Part shown: positions 1 to 8,270 of the stretch, piece by piece
How the letters are laid out: every line of letters begins with the position of its first letter
Numbering within the stretch: the stretch's first letter is position 1
Source: Enterococcus casseliflavus NBRC 100478
Lineage (GTDB): Bacteria > Bacillota > Bacilli > Lactobacillales > Enterococcaceae
NCBI RefSeq assembly: GCF_001544095.1
Contig: NZ_BCPT01000014.1
Location: 1-64,000, forward strand
Length of the DNA: 64,000 bases
Direction of reading: 5' to 3'
Notes under the pieces: model-generated
Databases searched by the model: none
Told to the model about the DNA's origin: nothing
What the model saw: only the letters and a program-made list of their open reading frames with translations
Translations under genes and position numbers: made by a program

Positions 1-28
1 ACAAGCCGATAAACTAGGTGCCTTTTAT

Positions 29-2407
29 TTATCCTCCTATTCCGCCAAGCGCTTGTTTGCTTGCACGGTAAAATTTACGGTTCATTTTGTTTAATTCGCT
101 TGGGTTATTCGCATCGACATTGCCAATGTGGATATGCTGTTCCATTTTGGAAGGCTGTACTTTGCCGCCAATGCCTTTGCGTTTTTCTTCGTCTGATAAA
201 GGAGTAACAGTTGTCTTGCCGTTTTTATTCGTAAGCAATTCTGGTCCAGCTTCACCAACGATCGCTTGTCCATTTAATACATGACCGCCATCTGCCAAAT
301 AAGGCAAAGTGGAAATGCTAAAGCTTTTGCCGCCAACACCAGGTACCCATTTAGGAATCTTGATATTATTCAAACCACCTAAAAATCCATTAATTAAGCC
401 GATCATTCCGTTAATTGGAGCTTTCGCCATAGCAGCGATTCCATCTAATATACCACCGAAAATATTTGCAACACCTTTCCAAGCTAGTTCCCAATCACCA
501 GTAAATGCACCAGTTATAAAATCTATAAAGCCGATAAAAATTTTCTTGCCGGCATCAAAGAAGTTCTGGAAATTTTGTATGATGCCACCAAACACATTAC
601 CAAAATATCCTCCAAGAAAATTGAATATCTCTACTGCGACATCCGATATACCTTGAAAGAATGCATTTACACCGTTCCTAAACCATTCTACTTTGTTGTA
701 TGCCATCACTAACCCAGCAATCAGTAACACAATACCAGCAACAACCAATGTAAAAGCTCCGCCAGAAAGGCTCAACATTTCAGCACCTTTCATCCATACG
801 CCAAAGAATCCACTAGCCGCTGAAGCTATTTTCGTGATAGAACCAGCGATAGTTCCAAAGGCAATCAATGTAGGCCCGACAACTGCAGCTATACCCGCTA
901 TGGTCATAATAGTTTTCTTTGTGTCTTCATCTAAACCTCTAAACCATTGCGCGGCTTCTTTGACTGCATCTGCCACCCTACTGATCGTTGGTGCCAGCTC
1001 CTCACCGACATCTTTAGCCGCCATCATCAACTCATTCATGGCTGATTGATACGTGACAGATTCTTCCACACCGTCAGACATTTCTTTTGCTGCACCGTTT
1101 GCGTTTTCGTAAGCTTCCTTGTTAGCTTCAAGCGCTCCATTAGCTTGACCCATTGCCTCTACAACTTTTATACCAGCGTCTTCACCTTGAGAGCCAAATA
1201 GTGCAGCGATCGCTGTAGCTTTTTCTTGGTCGCTGTTTAGATTACTGATTTCGCCAGCGAGTAGCTGAAAAGCATCCTTGGAAGAAAGGTTTCCATCTTG
1301 GATCTGTTTGTACAGATTAACAAAATTACCTCCAAGACTTTCAACCGCCGTCTGTACATCTCCACCAACTAGTCGATTTCCAAACTCTTTTACTAGGTCA
1401 TTCACCTTATCAAGGTTGTATGCACCCGAATCTAGTCCTGTTTCCAAGATTGCGAACATATCTTCTGCTGAATACCCCGCATCTTTGAAGTTAGTCGCAT
1501 ACTCGGCCAGATTATCTCCTAGTTCATCAGTCTTATCCAAACCATTCTGTCCAGCTTTTGCAATTAAATCAATTGCTTCTTCGCTTGATAACCCAAATTG
1601 CTCCATTAAACCATTTACACCACGCATAGTTTCAGTCATATCGGAATCTAGCGTTGTTTGAATAGCTAAAAACTTCTTGGTCATATCAGTGATAGTCTCA
1701 GCACTCGCATTGCGCAAATCAGGAAATTGGTTTGCCAATTCCATTACAGCTGTTTTTGATTCGTCAATGCTTGTAACCATTCCAGAAGTAAAAACATCTT
1801 CAATCGATTGATTCAAGCTTTCCGCTTCCTTCTTTGTTAGACCAAAAGCCGCTTGTACTTGGGATTGTGCGGTAGATAGATCGCTATACATTTTTGCGCC
1901 AGCCGTTGCGATACCTACAACTGGTGCAGTAAATGCAACGCTCAATCCTTTGCCGGCGGTTTTTATTTTCTCGCCAGCTTTTTCAATTTTTTCTAGTTTC
2001 TCGGCAGTCGTTAATGCCTTATCTCCTTGCGCATCCAATGCATCATTAGTGCTTTCAAGAGCTTTTCGAAGATTATTTTCGCTAGTTTCAGACTTTAGTA
2101 ACATCTCGTAAAGCTTACGTGTTTTTTCGGAGTTTTCGCCAGTTTCTTTAGCTGATTTAGCATACTCTTCACGCAAAGCTTCAGTTTTGGCAGCTGCTAT
2201 ATCTAATTGCTTTTCAAGTTTTTGTTTAGCCGCTGCTAATTTTTCAGATGCACTTGCATTTTTGTCCATTGCAGACACCTGGTTTTGATATTCTAGCTTC
2301 GCCAATTTCATATCATTATTGATCTCTTTGATCGTCTTAGAATAAGCAACTTCACCATTCATCCTAAAATTGAGGACTACATCAGACTCTTTTGTGTTTT
2401 TCGCCAT
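29..2407 (-). CDS. phage tail tape-measure protein, TP901 type
   Basis: 792 residues, complete. Residues 1 to about 140 are charged and predicted coiled coil; 150-440 resemble the TP901 core of tape-measure proteins of siphophages. Hydrophobic segments lie near 490-525 and 545-568, and the C-terminal part carries the ADGGHVLNG...IVGEAGPELL stretch common near the end of Gram-positive tape-measure proteins. In phages this protein sets tail length and helps DNA entry. Here it follows a small terminase and a 115-residue unknown gene instead of tail-tube and tail-chaperone genes. At roughly 0.15 nm per residue it would fit a tail a little over 100 nm long (rule of thumb). Only 28 bases remain downstream, so nothing can be said about following tail genes. 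Confidence 0.92.
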   Translation of the reverse strand: MAKNTKESDVVLNFRMNGEVAYSKTIKEINNDMKLAKLEYQNQVSAMDKNASASEKLAAAKQKLEKQLDIAAAKTEALREEYAKSAKETGENSEKTRKLYEMLLKSETSENNLRKALESTNDALDAQGDKALTTAEKLEKIEKAGEKIKTAGKGLSVAFTAPVVGIATAGAKMYSDLSTAQSQVQAAFGLTKKEAESLNQSIEDVFTSGMVTSIDESKTAVMELANQFPDLRNASAETITDMTKKFLAIQTTLDSDMTETMRGVNGLMEQFGLSSEEAIDLIAKAGQNGLDKTDELGDNLAEYATNFKDAGYSAEDMFAILETGLDSGAYNLDKVNDLVKEFGNRLVGGDVQTAVESLGGNFVNLYKQIQDGNLSSKDAFQLLAGEISNLNSDQEKATAIAALFGSQGEDAGIKVVEAMGQANGALEANKEAYENANGAAKEMSDGVEESVTYQSAMNELMMAAKDVGEELAPTISRVADAVKEAAQWFRGLDEDTKKTIMTIAGIAAVVGPTLIAFGTIAGSITKIASAASGFFGVWMKGAEMLSLSGGAFTLVVAGIVLLIAGLVMAYNKVEWFRNGVNAFFQGISDVAVEIFNFLGGYFGNVFGGIIQNFQNFFDAGKKIFIGFIDFITGAFTGDWELAWKGVANIFGGILDGIAAMAKAPINGMIGLINGFLGGLNNIKIPKWVPGVGGKSFSISTLPYLADGGHVLNGQAIVGEAGPELLTNKNGKTTVTPLSDEEKRKGIGGKVQPSKMEQHIHIGNVDANNPSELNKMNRKFYRASKQALGGIGG

Positions 2408-2415
2408 GCTTTATT

Positions 2416-2763
2416 TCACCCCTTACTTCTAATCGCAATAAATTCGTCTTGTTTTACCTTCATTTCTTGTACTAATTCACGATACTTTGCGCTGTCCATA
2501 TCATTATTTTTTTGGCGTCCACTAATTAAAAACTTGCAAATCTCCAACCTTTTAGAAAGCAACGAACAATAAGCTTTTATATATTCTCGGTTAGAGCTGT
2601 TTCTCTTCTGAATCAGCCTTAATTCTCGCTCGATCGCTTTTAACTTTCGAAGTAATTCTTTGTAATTTAAAATTGAATCAAGAGAGTTTCCCAAGTCTGT
2701 TTTTAATGTGTGTTGATACCAAATGTTATCTGCCTTATCCCGCAAAAATTCTAATCTATCCAT
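2416..2763 (-). CDS. small helical protein of unknown function upstream of tape measure
   Basis: 115 residues, strongly charged and probably all-helical, no membrane segment. It lies 8 bases upstream of the tape-measure gene and 14 bases downstream of the small-terminase gene, so the three are almost certainly co-transcribed. In tailed phages this position is usually held by tail-assembly chaperones, but the sequence shows no feature I can tie to them. It could be a chaperone analogue, a helper-phage interference factor or something else. Confidence 0.7.
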   Translation of the reverse strand: MDRLEFLRDKADNIWYQHTLKTDLGNSLDSILNYKELLRKLKAIERELRLIQKRNSSNREYIKAYCSLLSKRLEICKFLISGRQKNNDMDSAKYRELVQEMKVKQDEFIAIRSKG

Positions 2764-2777
2764 TTTTTATCCCCCGA

Positions 2778-3143
2778 TCATTCTCTTTTTGATAGAAAGT
2801 TCATAAATTCATCCATATCAGGATCGCCTTGTCTTCCACGGTCATTTTCAATTACCAATCTAAGCAATTCTTTAACTGCGGCAGTATATCTATTGATCAT
2901 CGTGTTATATGTCTTGACTGAAGCCGATTCTTTGTAAAATTCTTGGCTTCCATTCTTGAAAAGTTCAATAGACCCATTTTTATTGATGTCTTCTTCGAGT
3001 TCTGACAAAGTAACATTCATAAATGAAACTCGCTCAATCAAACCTTTAACTACTTCAGCGCTACTACTGGGTACTCCGTCCATCAATGTTGTTAGTCTTT
3101 CTTTCTCAGCCGCTATTCGTGCTTCTTTTGCTTTCTTTTTCAA
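2778..3143 (-). CDS. terS: P27-family-like phage terminase small subunit
   Basis: 121 residues. The central and C-terminal part (about residues 35-100) has the pattern of P27-type small terminases: a run of helices around a GSIELFKNGSQEFYKES stretch followed by SVKTYNTMINRYTAAVKELLRL. These proteins recognise the packaging site and guide the large terminase. The start is TTG at 3143, set by a very strong GGGAGGGGGG box about 7 bases upstream. No large-terminase gene follows. A lone TerS is typical of phage-inducible islands that divert a helper phage's packaging motor. Recognition is from pattern only. Confidence 0.65.
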   Translation of the reverse strand: MKKKAKEARIAAEKERLTTLMDGVPSSSAEVVKGLIERVSFMNVTLSELEEDINKNGSIELFKNGSQEFYKESASVKTYNTMINRYTAAVKELLRLVIENDRGRQGDPDMDEFMNFLSKRE

Positions 3144-3269
3144 TGTTTGCCCCCCTCCCGTGTGTGGTCCTGTGTGTTTTTCGGAGTTCCATCCCCGATT
3201 CCTATCCGATTTTATTTTTTATAAAAATAACGGGGGGATAAATCAATCCCACACCGTTAATCATTTGAT

Positions 3270-3899
3270 TTAATTTTTAATTTCAAATTTATTATTTGGC
3301 ATGCCATTCAGTCTAATGATTTCATCTAAGTAGTTACTCACTAATCGTTTAACATCATGGAAATAAGAACCCAACCTTGAGGTATAACCCCATCCTCCTT
3401 TGTAGTATTCTCGTTGGACATTATCCAATATGTTTTTGTTCTTAATGCCCAACACATCTATAAGTTGTTTCATTGAGCTGTTATGCGATTTGATTAACTG
3501 ATCATTTAATTGGAACAGTCTAGTAGTTTCTGTTCCCAGTAAAGCAGTTACTTCAGCGAATCCTTTGTTGTCAAATAGTTCTTTTGCTTCAGACAATAAA
3601 GCAGCTTCTTTTCGGTTGGTTTCATTTCTCAACTGATTGATATAATTAAGATAGATACTATTGGTGATCTCTGCACGTTCTTGGTACGCCTCGGCAATCA
3701 CCTTCTCAAGATCTTCAATATCCTTATTCGCTTCTTTGTTAGCCTTGAATGTTTCTAGACTATACTTACCTTTTGCTAAAGCTTTCTTGTCTCTCTTTTC
3801 AACCAGACTATCTAGCTCTTTCTCCAACTCATTGATATTGATATCGATCTCTTTTAATTCTTTTACCTCTGGTGTGGTTACTGTGTACTCTGCTGTCAT
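3270..3899 (-). CDS. coiled-coil protein of unknown function (mobile element)
   Basis: 209 residues. Residues about 15-110 are rich in K and E with heptad-like spacing, predicting a long coiled coil; the C-terminal 60 residues are less charged (GGWGYTSRLGSYFHDVKRLV). The start codon overlaps the stop of the 94-residue gene upstream (ATGA-type overlap), so translation is probably coupled. A 126-base gap with no convincing ORF separates it from terS. Position between replication genes and terS is where islands carry helper-interference or capsid-remodelling genes, and a scaffold-like role is possible, but I do not recognise the family. Confidence 0.65.
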   Translation of the reverse strand: MTAEYTVTTPEVKELKEIDININELEKELDSLVEKRDKKALAKGKYSLETFKANKEANKDIEDLEKVIAEAYQERAEITNSIYLNYINQLRNETNRKEAALLSEAKELFDNKGFAEVTALLGTETTRLFQLNDQLIKSHNSSMKQLIDVLGIKNKNILDNVQREYYKGGWGYTSRLGSYFHDVKRLVSNYLDEIIRLNGMPNNKFEIKN

Positions 3900-4180
3900 G
3901 CTTGATTCGCTCCTTTGATTTTTTCTTTGAGTTTACTTACTACTGTTTTCTTAGGTTCTTTGATCTGTGTTACTCGTTCTTTCTTATATTGAGCCAACAA
4001 CTCTCTGCGGCGCTCAATGGCAATTTCATTTGTACTGTCTTCCTCGATCAGCTTATTTAATTCAACCAGCGATAGCTTTTTAATAGCATCTGGATTTCCT
4101 TCCAGCTCTTGCTTCATTTGTTGTTCTTCCAGGTATTTCTCCCATTCTCTATAGCTAAAGAAATCATCTTCTGTTTTCAT
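3896..4180 (-). CDS. small charged protein of unknown function
   Basis: 94 residues, highly charged, with a lysine-rich C-terminus (about residues 65-94) that could bind nucleic acid. It overlaps the upstream HTH-like gene by 17 bases and the downstream coiled-coil gene by 4 bases, which places it inside a tightly coupled leftward gene row. No family recognised. Confidence 0.6.
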   Translation of the reverse strand: MKTEDDFFSYREWEKYLEEQQMKQELEGNPDAIKKLSLVELNKLIEEDSTNEIAIERRRELLAQYKKERVTQIKEPKKTVVSKLKEKIKGANQA

Positions 4181-4436
4181 TTGCCAACTCCTCTACTTTC
4201 TTACGAGTATCAGGATCTAACCCATTTGTGTTCTTTGCTACCAAGGTGAGCATTGCTTTGCGTTTAAACTCAGCGGTACAAATGCCTTTAAGCAAAACCA
4301 ACTTCTTCTTATCAGTTAACACTCCATCCCGATCCTCATTTAGAGCATTCTCCACTTGTTCAGGACTTAGCCCTGTGACTTCGCACAAATGCTTCTGTTT
4401 GATTTTGCGTGTCTTCATAATCTCTACAATAGTCAT
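4164..4436 (-). CDS. small helix-turn-helix-like protein
   Basis: 90 residues. Residues 1-40 (MTIVEIMKTRKIKQKHLCEVTGLSPEQVENAL) resemble a helix-turn-helix of the XRE/Cro sort, with the QKHLCEVTGLSPEQV stretch as the turn and recognition helix. The rest is helical and charged. It sits 22 bases downstream of the 199-residue gene and overlaps the next. It may regulate the late genes of the element; this is inference from fold and position. Confidence 0.6.
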   Translation of the reverse strand: MTIVEIMKTRKIKQKHLCEVTGLSPEQVENALNEDRDGVLTDKKKLVLLKGICTAEFKRKAMLTLVAKNTNGLDPDTRKKVEELANENRR

Positions 4437-4458
4437 TTACACTTTCCTTTCTGCTTAA

Positions 4459-5058
4459 TCAGTCAAACCATATATCAATAAACTTTATATACTCGTCTCG
4501 AGGTTCCATTTTCTTTAATCGAAGGTACATCTTTAGCTGGCGACCCTGTATAGAGTCCTGTTTGAATCTTTTCGCTTTGGACCTATCTTGCGTGAAGATA
4601 TAAGAATCTGGATCCGCGCGCTTTCCCTCGATAATTTGATAATCTTTCAAATAAATAGTCCCAACGCCTAAAATGTATTCCTCTAGTTCGTCAGCATCAA
4701 TCTCGATAAACTCTTTTCTCAATCTATTAATAATAGTCTGTAATTTCGCCTCTGACTTGCTCCTGATTTTTCGATATTCAAGAACAGATATTCCTCTTCG
4801 GTCAGCCAATACCTTATCTGTTATAGGTATATAAGTTCGATAACCGTTATGCATATAACTAAAGTTGGCACCTTGTTCAGTTTCGTAATACTTCTCAGAA
4901 AGAATTAAAACATCTTCTTTTGGCAGCTCTTTTAAAGCAGTAAATAGTAGACGAGCATATCCTGCTGTATTCCCCTCTTTTAAATGATTTCTATTTACCA
5001 CAAAAGCCTTCCATTGAGTGAGTATCCATTTTGGGCGAATGTCATAATCATAAACCAC
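4459..5058 (-). CDS. mobile-element protein of unknown function
   Basis: 199 residues, soluble, mixed alpha/beta composition, rich in R, K, E and Y. The N-terminus begins MVYDYDIRPKWILTQWK. Residues about 70-115 (PITDKVLADRRGISVLEYRKIRSKSEAKL) could contain a helix-turn-helix, so a regulatory role is possible. The start overlaps the stop of the 152-residue gene upstream by one base, so the two are translationally coupled. Family not recognised. Confidence 0.65.
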   Translation of the reverse strand: MVYDYDIRPKWILTQWKAFVVNRNHLKEGNTAGYARLLFTALKELPKEDVLILSEKYYETEQGANFSYMHNGYRTYIPITDKVLADRRGISVLEYRKIRSKSEAKLQTIINRLRKEFIEIDADELEEYILGVGTIYLKDYQIIEGKRADPDSYIFTQDRSKAKRFKQDSIQGRQLKMYLRLKKMEPRDEYIKFIDIWFD

Positions 5059-5516
5059 TATCCAAACACCTCCGCCATTAGTGCAATATTCGAAAACAAA
5101 TCGTCTGTTAGTTCAACCTTTTCTTGCGGAACTTCCCATTCATATCTGAACGCCGCAGCTGTTTCTATCTCGAATATTTCATCGAGTGCTTTCTGTTTCA
5201 AAGATGGGCTTTCAACCCCTTTTAAAAGGCTCTCACGTTCAGTTATATGCAATTCATTTAAGAAGTGCATAAAATGTTTGTGCCTAAACTTCCAACGCTC
5301 TATCCGCTTGTCAATGAGCATACACGCTTCAACGTTATCTGCTACTAAATAATCAATCTTGGGAGCTTTTGCATGGATAGCAATTTCATCATAGGCAATT
5401 CCTGTGCATAGGCTTTGGCAATAAAGTTCTTGCCTGATTAATCGTTTTTCTTCTTCCAGCTTTCTGATATAAGCCTCTATGTTCAAATAGCGGTTTAAAT
5501 TGTATTCACTATCCAT
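5058..5516 (-). CDS. mobile-element protein of unknown function, first gene of the late row
   Basis: 152 residues, mostly helical, with a coiled-coil-like N-terminus (about residues 8-30) and a charged centre with several histidines and tryptophan. It has a good ribosome-binding site (AGGAGGG) just upstream and is the first gene after a strong leftward terminator at 5646-5702, so it probably opens a separately transcribed late row that includes terS and the tape measure. It is in the place where many phages and islands carry a late-transcription regulator, but I see no motif proving this. Confidence 0.6.
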   Translation of the reverse strand: MDSEYNLNRYLNIEAYIRKLEEEKRLIRQELYCQSLCTGIAYDEIAIHAKAPKIDYLVADNVEACMLIDKRIERWKFRHKHFMHFLNELHITERESLLKGVESPSLKQKALDEIFEIETAAAFRYEWEVPQEKVELTDDLFSNIALMAEVFG

Positions 5517-5645
5517 GCTTCCCTCCTAAAAAACAGTATTCTATTATGTTGCGGCTTTGATCGTTGGTCTAGCTTGGGATTGTCATCATCTAGGACGGCT
5601 TTTTCAGCAACCGCAGTATACAGTTTTCAAAGGACAACTAATAAT
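5517..5645. other. leader region before the late gene row
   Basis: Non-coding. On the minus strand it carries a TATACT hexamer (5612-5617 region) with no correctly spaced -35 box, as expected if late transcription needs an activator. A roughly 80-base stretch holding short inverted pieces lies between it and the first late gene. No ORF of useful length on either strand. Confidence 0.3.
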
Positions 5646-5702
5646 AAAAAACGGACACGAGACGTCTGCCATATTACTGGCTTTTTTCGTCTCATATCCG
5701 TT
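5646..5702 (-). terminator. strong leftward intrinsic terminator dividing early and late genes
   Basis: Arms 5650-5664 and 5688-5702 are 15 bases each. The two positions that do not pair on the + strand become U-G pairs on the minus-strand RNA, so the stem is fully paired only in the leftward transcript, followed by a U run from 5651 to 5646. Inside the loop sits a second small hairpin (GCCA...TGGC) followed by six T on the + strand, so weak termination in the other direction is possible. Confidence 0.75.
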
Positions 5703-5773
5703 GGTTCTTCCTAATCAGATATTATTATTAAGTTGTCTTTATTATACCATATTTGAGCGATAAAATCTTTATA

Positions 5774-5791
5774 AAACGTTGATATATCAGC
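5774..5791 (-). repeat. copy A of dispersed 18-bp motif
   Basis: Reads GCTGATATATCAACGTTT on the minus strand. Matching copies occur at 6674-6691, 6815-6832 and 12529-12546, with 15, 17 and 14 of 18 bases identical to this copy. Confidence 0.45.
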
Positions 5792-5807
5792 TTTTAACAC
5801 ACTTTTT

Positions 5808-5948
5808 TCAATCTAATTTATTTGTTGTTTTCGTCTCATATCTGACTACTTGACCATCTTTTACGATCAGTATAATTTCCCCATATTTAGGCAGCTCTAC
5901 ACCCACTGTTTTTGTTTGTTTATCAATATATACTTTATCCATACTCAT
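5808..5948 (-). CDS. small unknown protein (46 residues)
   Basis: A short ORF starting ATG at 5948 with a GGAG box 8 bases upstream and ending TGA at 5808. The product begins MSMDKVYIDKQTKTVGVELP and ends with a YGEIILIVKDGQVVRYETK stretch that looks like a compact beta-strand protein of the kind often found in Gram-positive phage early regions. It follows the winged-helix gene by 12 bases and precedes the terminator at 5646-5702, so it would be the last early gene. The AUG at 5942 is an alternative start. Confidence 0.55.
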   Translation of the reverse strand: MSMDKVYIDKQTKTVGVELPKYGEIILIVKDGQVVRYETKTTNKLD

Positions 5949-5960
5949 TGTTCATTCTCC

Positions 5961-6290
5961 TTATTCTGCAATTTTTAATGACTCTTGCCAGTTATTTAGA
6001 TCTGCTTGTTCAATATTCGTGATTGTTTGTTCCATACTCTTAAATTGGTTTCTAAACGCTTTAAGACCAATAGTCCGTTCATCTTCATTAGTAGCAATGA
6101 ACATGCCGCCTTCATATCCTCTGACAGAAACAATAGGCACTCCTTTGGCTCGCAGCATTTGAATAACTGCTTTTACGTCTCGTTCGTCCAGATCAATAAT
6201 AGAGCATATATCAGGTACTTTAATTTTCCTTTCAAACCCTCTTGGGATTAATTCAAGTACCGATTGTTCAATAATCGTAAGTTCTTCCAT
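5961..6290 (-). CDS. winged-helix-like DNA-binding protein of mobile element
   Basis: 109 residues. Residues 1-60 (EQSVLELIPRGFERKIKVPDICSIIDLDERDVKAVIQMLRAKGVPIVS) read as a winged helix: three helices followed by a beta-hairpin wing containing VSVRGYEGGMFIA. Start ATG at 6290 has GGAGG 6 bases upstream. It lies between the candidate replication origin and a small unknown gene. Small proteins of this design in phage early regions often control or help replication; the exact role here is unknown. Confidence 0.65.
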   Translation of the reverse strand: MEELTIIEQSVLELIPRGFERKIKVPDICSIIDLDERDVKAVIQMLRAKGVPIVSVRGYEGGMFIATNEDERTIGLKAFRNQFKSMEQTITNIEQADLNNWQESLKIAE

Positions 6291-6311
6291 TACATGCCTC
6301 CGCTCATTTTT

Positions 6312-6581
6312 TTAATTTTCTTCAAACATTGGATAGTCATTTGGGTAGAGATTATGACTTTTAAAATCCAAATCATTTCTTGTAGCTAACTTGATAATGT
6401 AACCAGTTTTTTTAAACGGTGAGTGTGGGTTAATGCAATGCGCCACCCTCATTCCATCTTTCTTTCCGTGAAAATGCCATTTCGAACAATACGGACACCA
6501 AACTGCATATTGTGATCCTGTATCATAAGCGATTAAAATTGGGTATTTTCTTTCATTTTTATTGGTTTTCAGTGTTTTCAC
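6312..6581 (-). CDS. small putative zinc-binding protein of mobile element
   Basis: About 89 residues if translation begins at GTG 6581, which has an AAGAAGG-like box upstream; a TTG at 6614 would add 11 residues but has no visible ribosome-binding site. The product contains CPYCSKWHFHG followed by an AHCINPHS stretch, a Cys/His arrangement (C-x2-C plus C and H residues) that suggests one zinc site. Similar small proteins occur in phage early regions without known function. It is the first gene after the candidate origin. Confidence 0.6.
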   Translation of the reverse strand: MKTLKTNKNERKYPILIAYDTGSQYAVWCPYCSKWHFHGKKDGMRVAHCINPHSPFKKTGYIIKLATRNDLDFKSHNLYPNDYPMFEEN

Positions 6582-6653
6582 TCCCGCCTTCTTCAGTTGC
6601 ACTCTCGATTGCAACAGTGTACCCTCAATAGAAATTATGTTTCTACGGCCACA

Positions 6654-6775
6654 TTGGACACCTGTTCTGAAATGCTTTTATATCAGCGTTTAAATGTAAC
6701 ATTATTAATTTTTTTTCGTTTTTACGCTGGACACCTACTTGGACACCCCTTCAACCTGTCCAACATGGTGTCCAA
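6654..6775. other. candidate replication origin with GGACACC iterons
   Basis: Directly behind the helicase gene lie copies of (T/C)TGGACACC at 6654-6662, 6727-6735 and 6739-6747, an inverted copy GGTGTCCAA at 6767-6775, and partial inverted copies TGTCCAA at 6757-6763 and 6842-6848. The copies flank a very AT-rich stretch at 6663-6726. Staphylococcal islands have iterons flanking an AT-rich core just behind rep, so layout and position fit an origin bound by the adjacent helicase. No replication data. Confidence 0.6.
6674..6691 (+). repeat. copy C of dispersed 18-bp motif
   Basis: Reads GCTTTTATATCAGCGTTT and lies in the AT-rich core of the candidate origin, between the flanking iterons. Confidence 0.4.
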
Positions 6776-6814
6776 GTGTTTTTCGTTCAAACTTCATTTG
6801 TTGTGTTTAAAAAT

Positions 6815-6832
6815 GCTGATATAGCAACGTTT
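6815..6832 (+). repeat. copy B of dispersed 18-bp motif
   Basis: Reads GCTGATATAGCAACGTTT, 17 of 18 bases identical to the inverted copy at 5774-5791. It ends 5 bases from the last codon of the helicase gene. Confidence 0.45.
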
Positions 6833-6836
6833 ATAG

Positions 6837-8270
6837 TTATATGTCCAAACTGGCCAACGCTTCTAAGCTTTCCGTCGGGGTATACTCATTTCTTAAATGT
6901 AAATGTCTGTATCTCCATAATCGTGTACCTCTAACACTTTGCTTGACTTTTACAATCCCCATTTTCTCGAGTTGTTTGCTAAACTTAGGTTGTGACAATT
7001 CACGTAAACTTTCTTGGTAACAGAATTTTTGATATTCTTCGTAAATTGTTTTAGAAGAATCACCTTCACTGGATTCCATATCAATGCTGCATTTTTCTTC
7101 AATGAACCTCATAATATGGTTGGATTCTTTCAACCATTTATCTTTTGCTTGATTCATCTTGTCTGATACAGTCAGTTCTTTGCGGTCTAGCGCTTCTTTA
7201 AACATCCTTATGCAATAGGTGGCGAATAGTGGGATCTCTTTCTCAATGGCCTTCAAATCGTGCTTAGTTTTAAAGCTTTCGTCTATCACGCAATCAAAAG
7301 GAACTACATATAAGCGCCTCTCAAAACCGTGTGTGAAGTCATTGAACGCTGGCAACTCATTGGCTGAAAATATCAACTTCGCAAAATTCACAAACATAAA
7401 GTGATCTTTTCCTTTAAACTCAGCAGATAAACGATCCCCACCAGTGAGGGCTTTGAGTAGCCCTGTTGACTTGAGAAACTCGGAATCAACATCCGCAAAT
7501 AGATTAGCTTCTTTCTGAAATAGGTTGGCACCAGCAAAACGATTCTGTTTATTCCCTAATTCTTGAAGCGTCATATTGCTGGTATTGTCCTTACCGATGA
7601 CTTTTGTTAGAAAATCTAAGAAAGTGGATTTACCATTCTCGCCACTCCCTTGCAAAATCGTTATGGTTTGAAAAGGTGCATAACTTCGATAGAAACAGTA
7701 TCCTATGATTTCCATTAAATGCTTTGCGCTTTTTTCATCACCGGTCAAATCTCGCAGCCATTCGATTGCCTTCTCTGGCTTCAAATTTGATTTCGGATCT
7801 ACAACATAATCATGGCTTTGAAGAATATAGTCTTTAGTATCGTGCGGTTTCAATTCTCCAGTTTTAATGTTGTAAGTTCCGTTTTTAAAATTGGCCAGAT
7901 ACGGCTTGCTATTGTTAAAAGGATTTTCTTTCATAGTCGGGTCAAAAATCTTAATCATGATGAACTTTTTTGTTTCGCCTAGTTTTTGCTGGCTCCACTT
8001 ATTGAAAGATTCCAATTTGTCAGTGATATAACCGTCTAAAAAGTCGCTTAAACTATCAATTCGCCATGATCCTGTTTTTTTATCAAACCTCGCACCGTAG
8101 AGCAAGCCATTTGTTCGGATCATTGGTATCTCGTTCATAATTTCATAACCTAACTTAGAAGCATTTACTTTAGTGTTTCCTTTTTCATCTGTGTAAATCC
8201 AAGAAGGCAGTTTCTTTTCTTCGCCAATCTTCTTTTTTTGTAATTCTTGTAACTCAATAATTTCACTCAA
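6837..8270 (-). CDS. rep: D5/P4-type SF3 replication helicase
   Basis: 477 residues. Walker A GSGENGKST at about 208-215 and an acidic Walker B-like strand NLFADVD near 257-262 mark an SF3 helicase of the kind found in P4-like and island replication proteins. The preceding D5_N-like region (about 110-200) and a C-terminal winged-helix-like part (about 410-477) complete the usual plan; the C-terminal part usually binds the origin. The gene overlaps the primase gene by 4 bases (ATGA), so the two are coupled and together correspond to the Pri-Rep pair of phage-inducible islands. The candidate origin lies directly behind it. Confidence 0.88.
   Translation of the reverse strand: MSEIIELQELQKKKIGEEKKLPSWIYTDEKGNTKVNASKLGYEIMNEIPMIRTNGLLYGARFDKKTGSWRIDSLSDFLDGYITDKLESFNKWSQQKLGETKKFIMIKIFDPTMKENPFNNSKPYLANFKNGTYNIKTGELKPHDTKDYILQSHDYVVDPKSNLKPEKAIEWLRDLTGDEKSAKHLMEIIGYCFYRSYAPFQTITILQGSGENGKSTFLDFLTKVIGKDNTSNMTLQELGNKQNRFAGANLFQKEANLFADVDSEFLKSTGLLKALTGGDRLSAEFKGKDHFMFVNFAKLIFSANELPAFNDFTHGFERRLYVVPFDCVIDESFKTKHDLKAIEKEIPLFATYCIRMFKEALDRKELTVSDKMNQAKDKWLKESNHIMRFIEEKCSIDMESSEGDSSKTIYEEYQKFCYQESLRELSQPKFSKQLEKMGIVKVKQSVRGTRLWRYRHLHLRNEYTPTESLEALASLDI

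Noticed and set aside
309-1049. Plus-strand ORFs of 115 and 118 codons opposite the tape-measure gene
   Set aside because: Proline/isoleucine-rich translations of the antisense strand, no ribosome-binding sites, fully inside a well-supported gene.
5517-5640. Possible small ORF or tRNA-like fold before the late gene row
   Set aside because: Only very short frames and weak local pairing; nothing that supports a gene.
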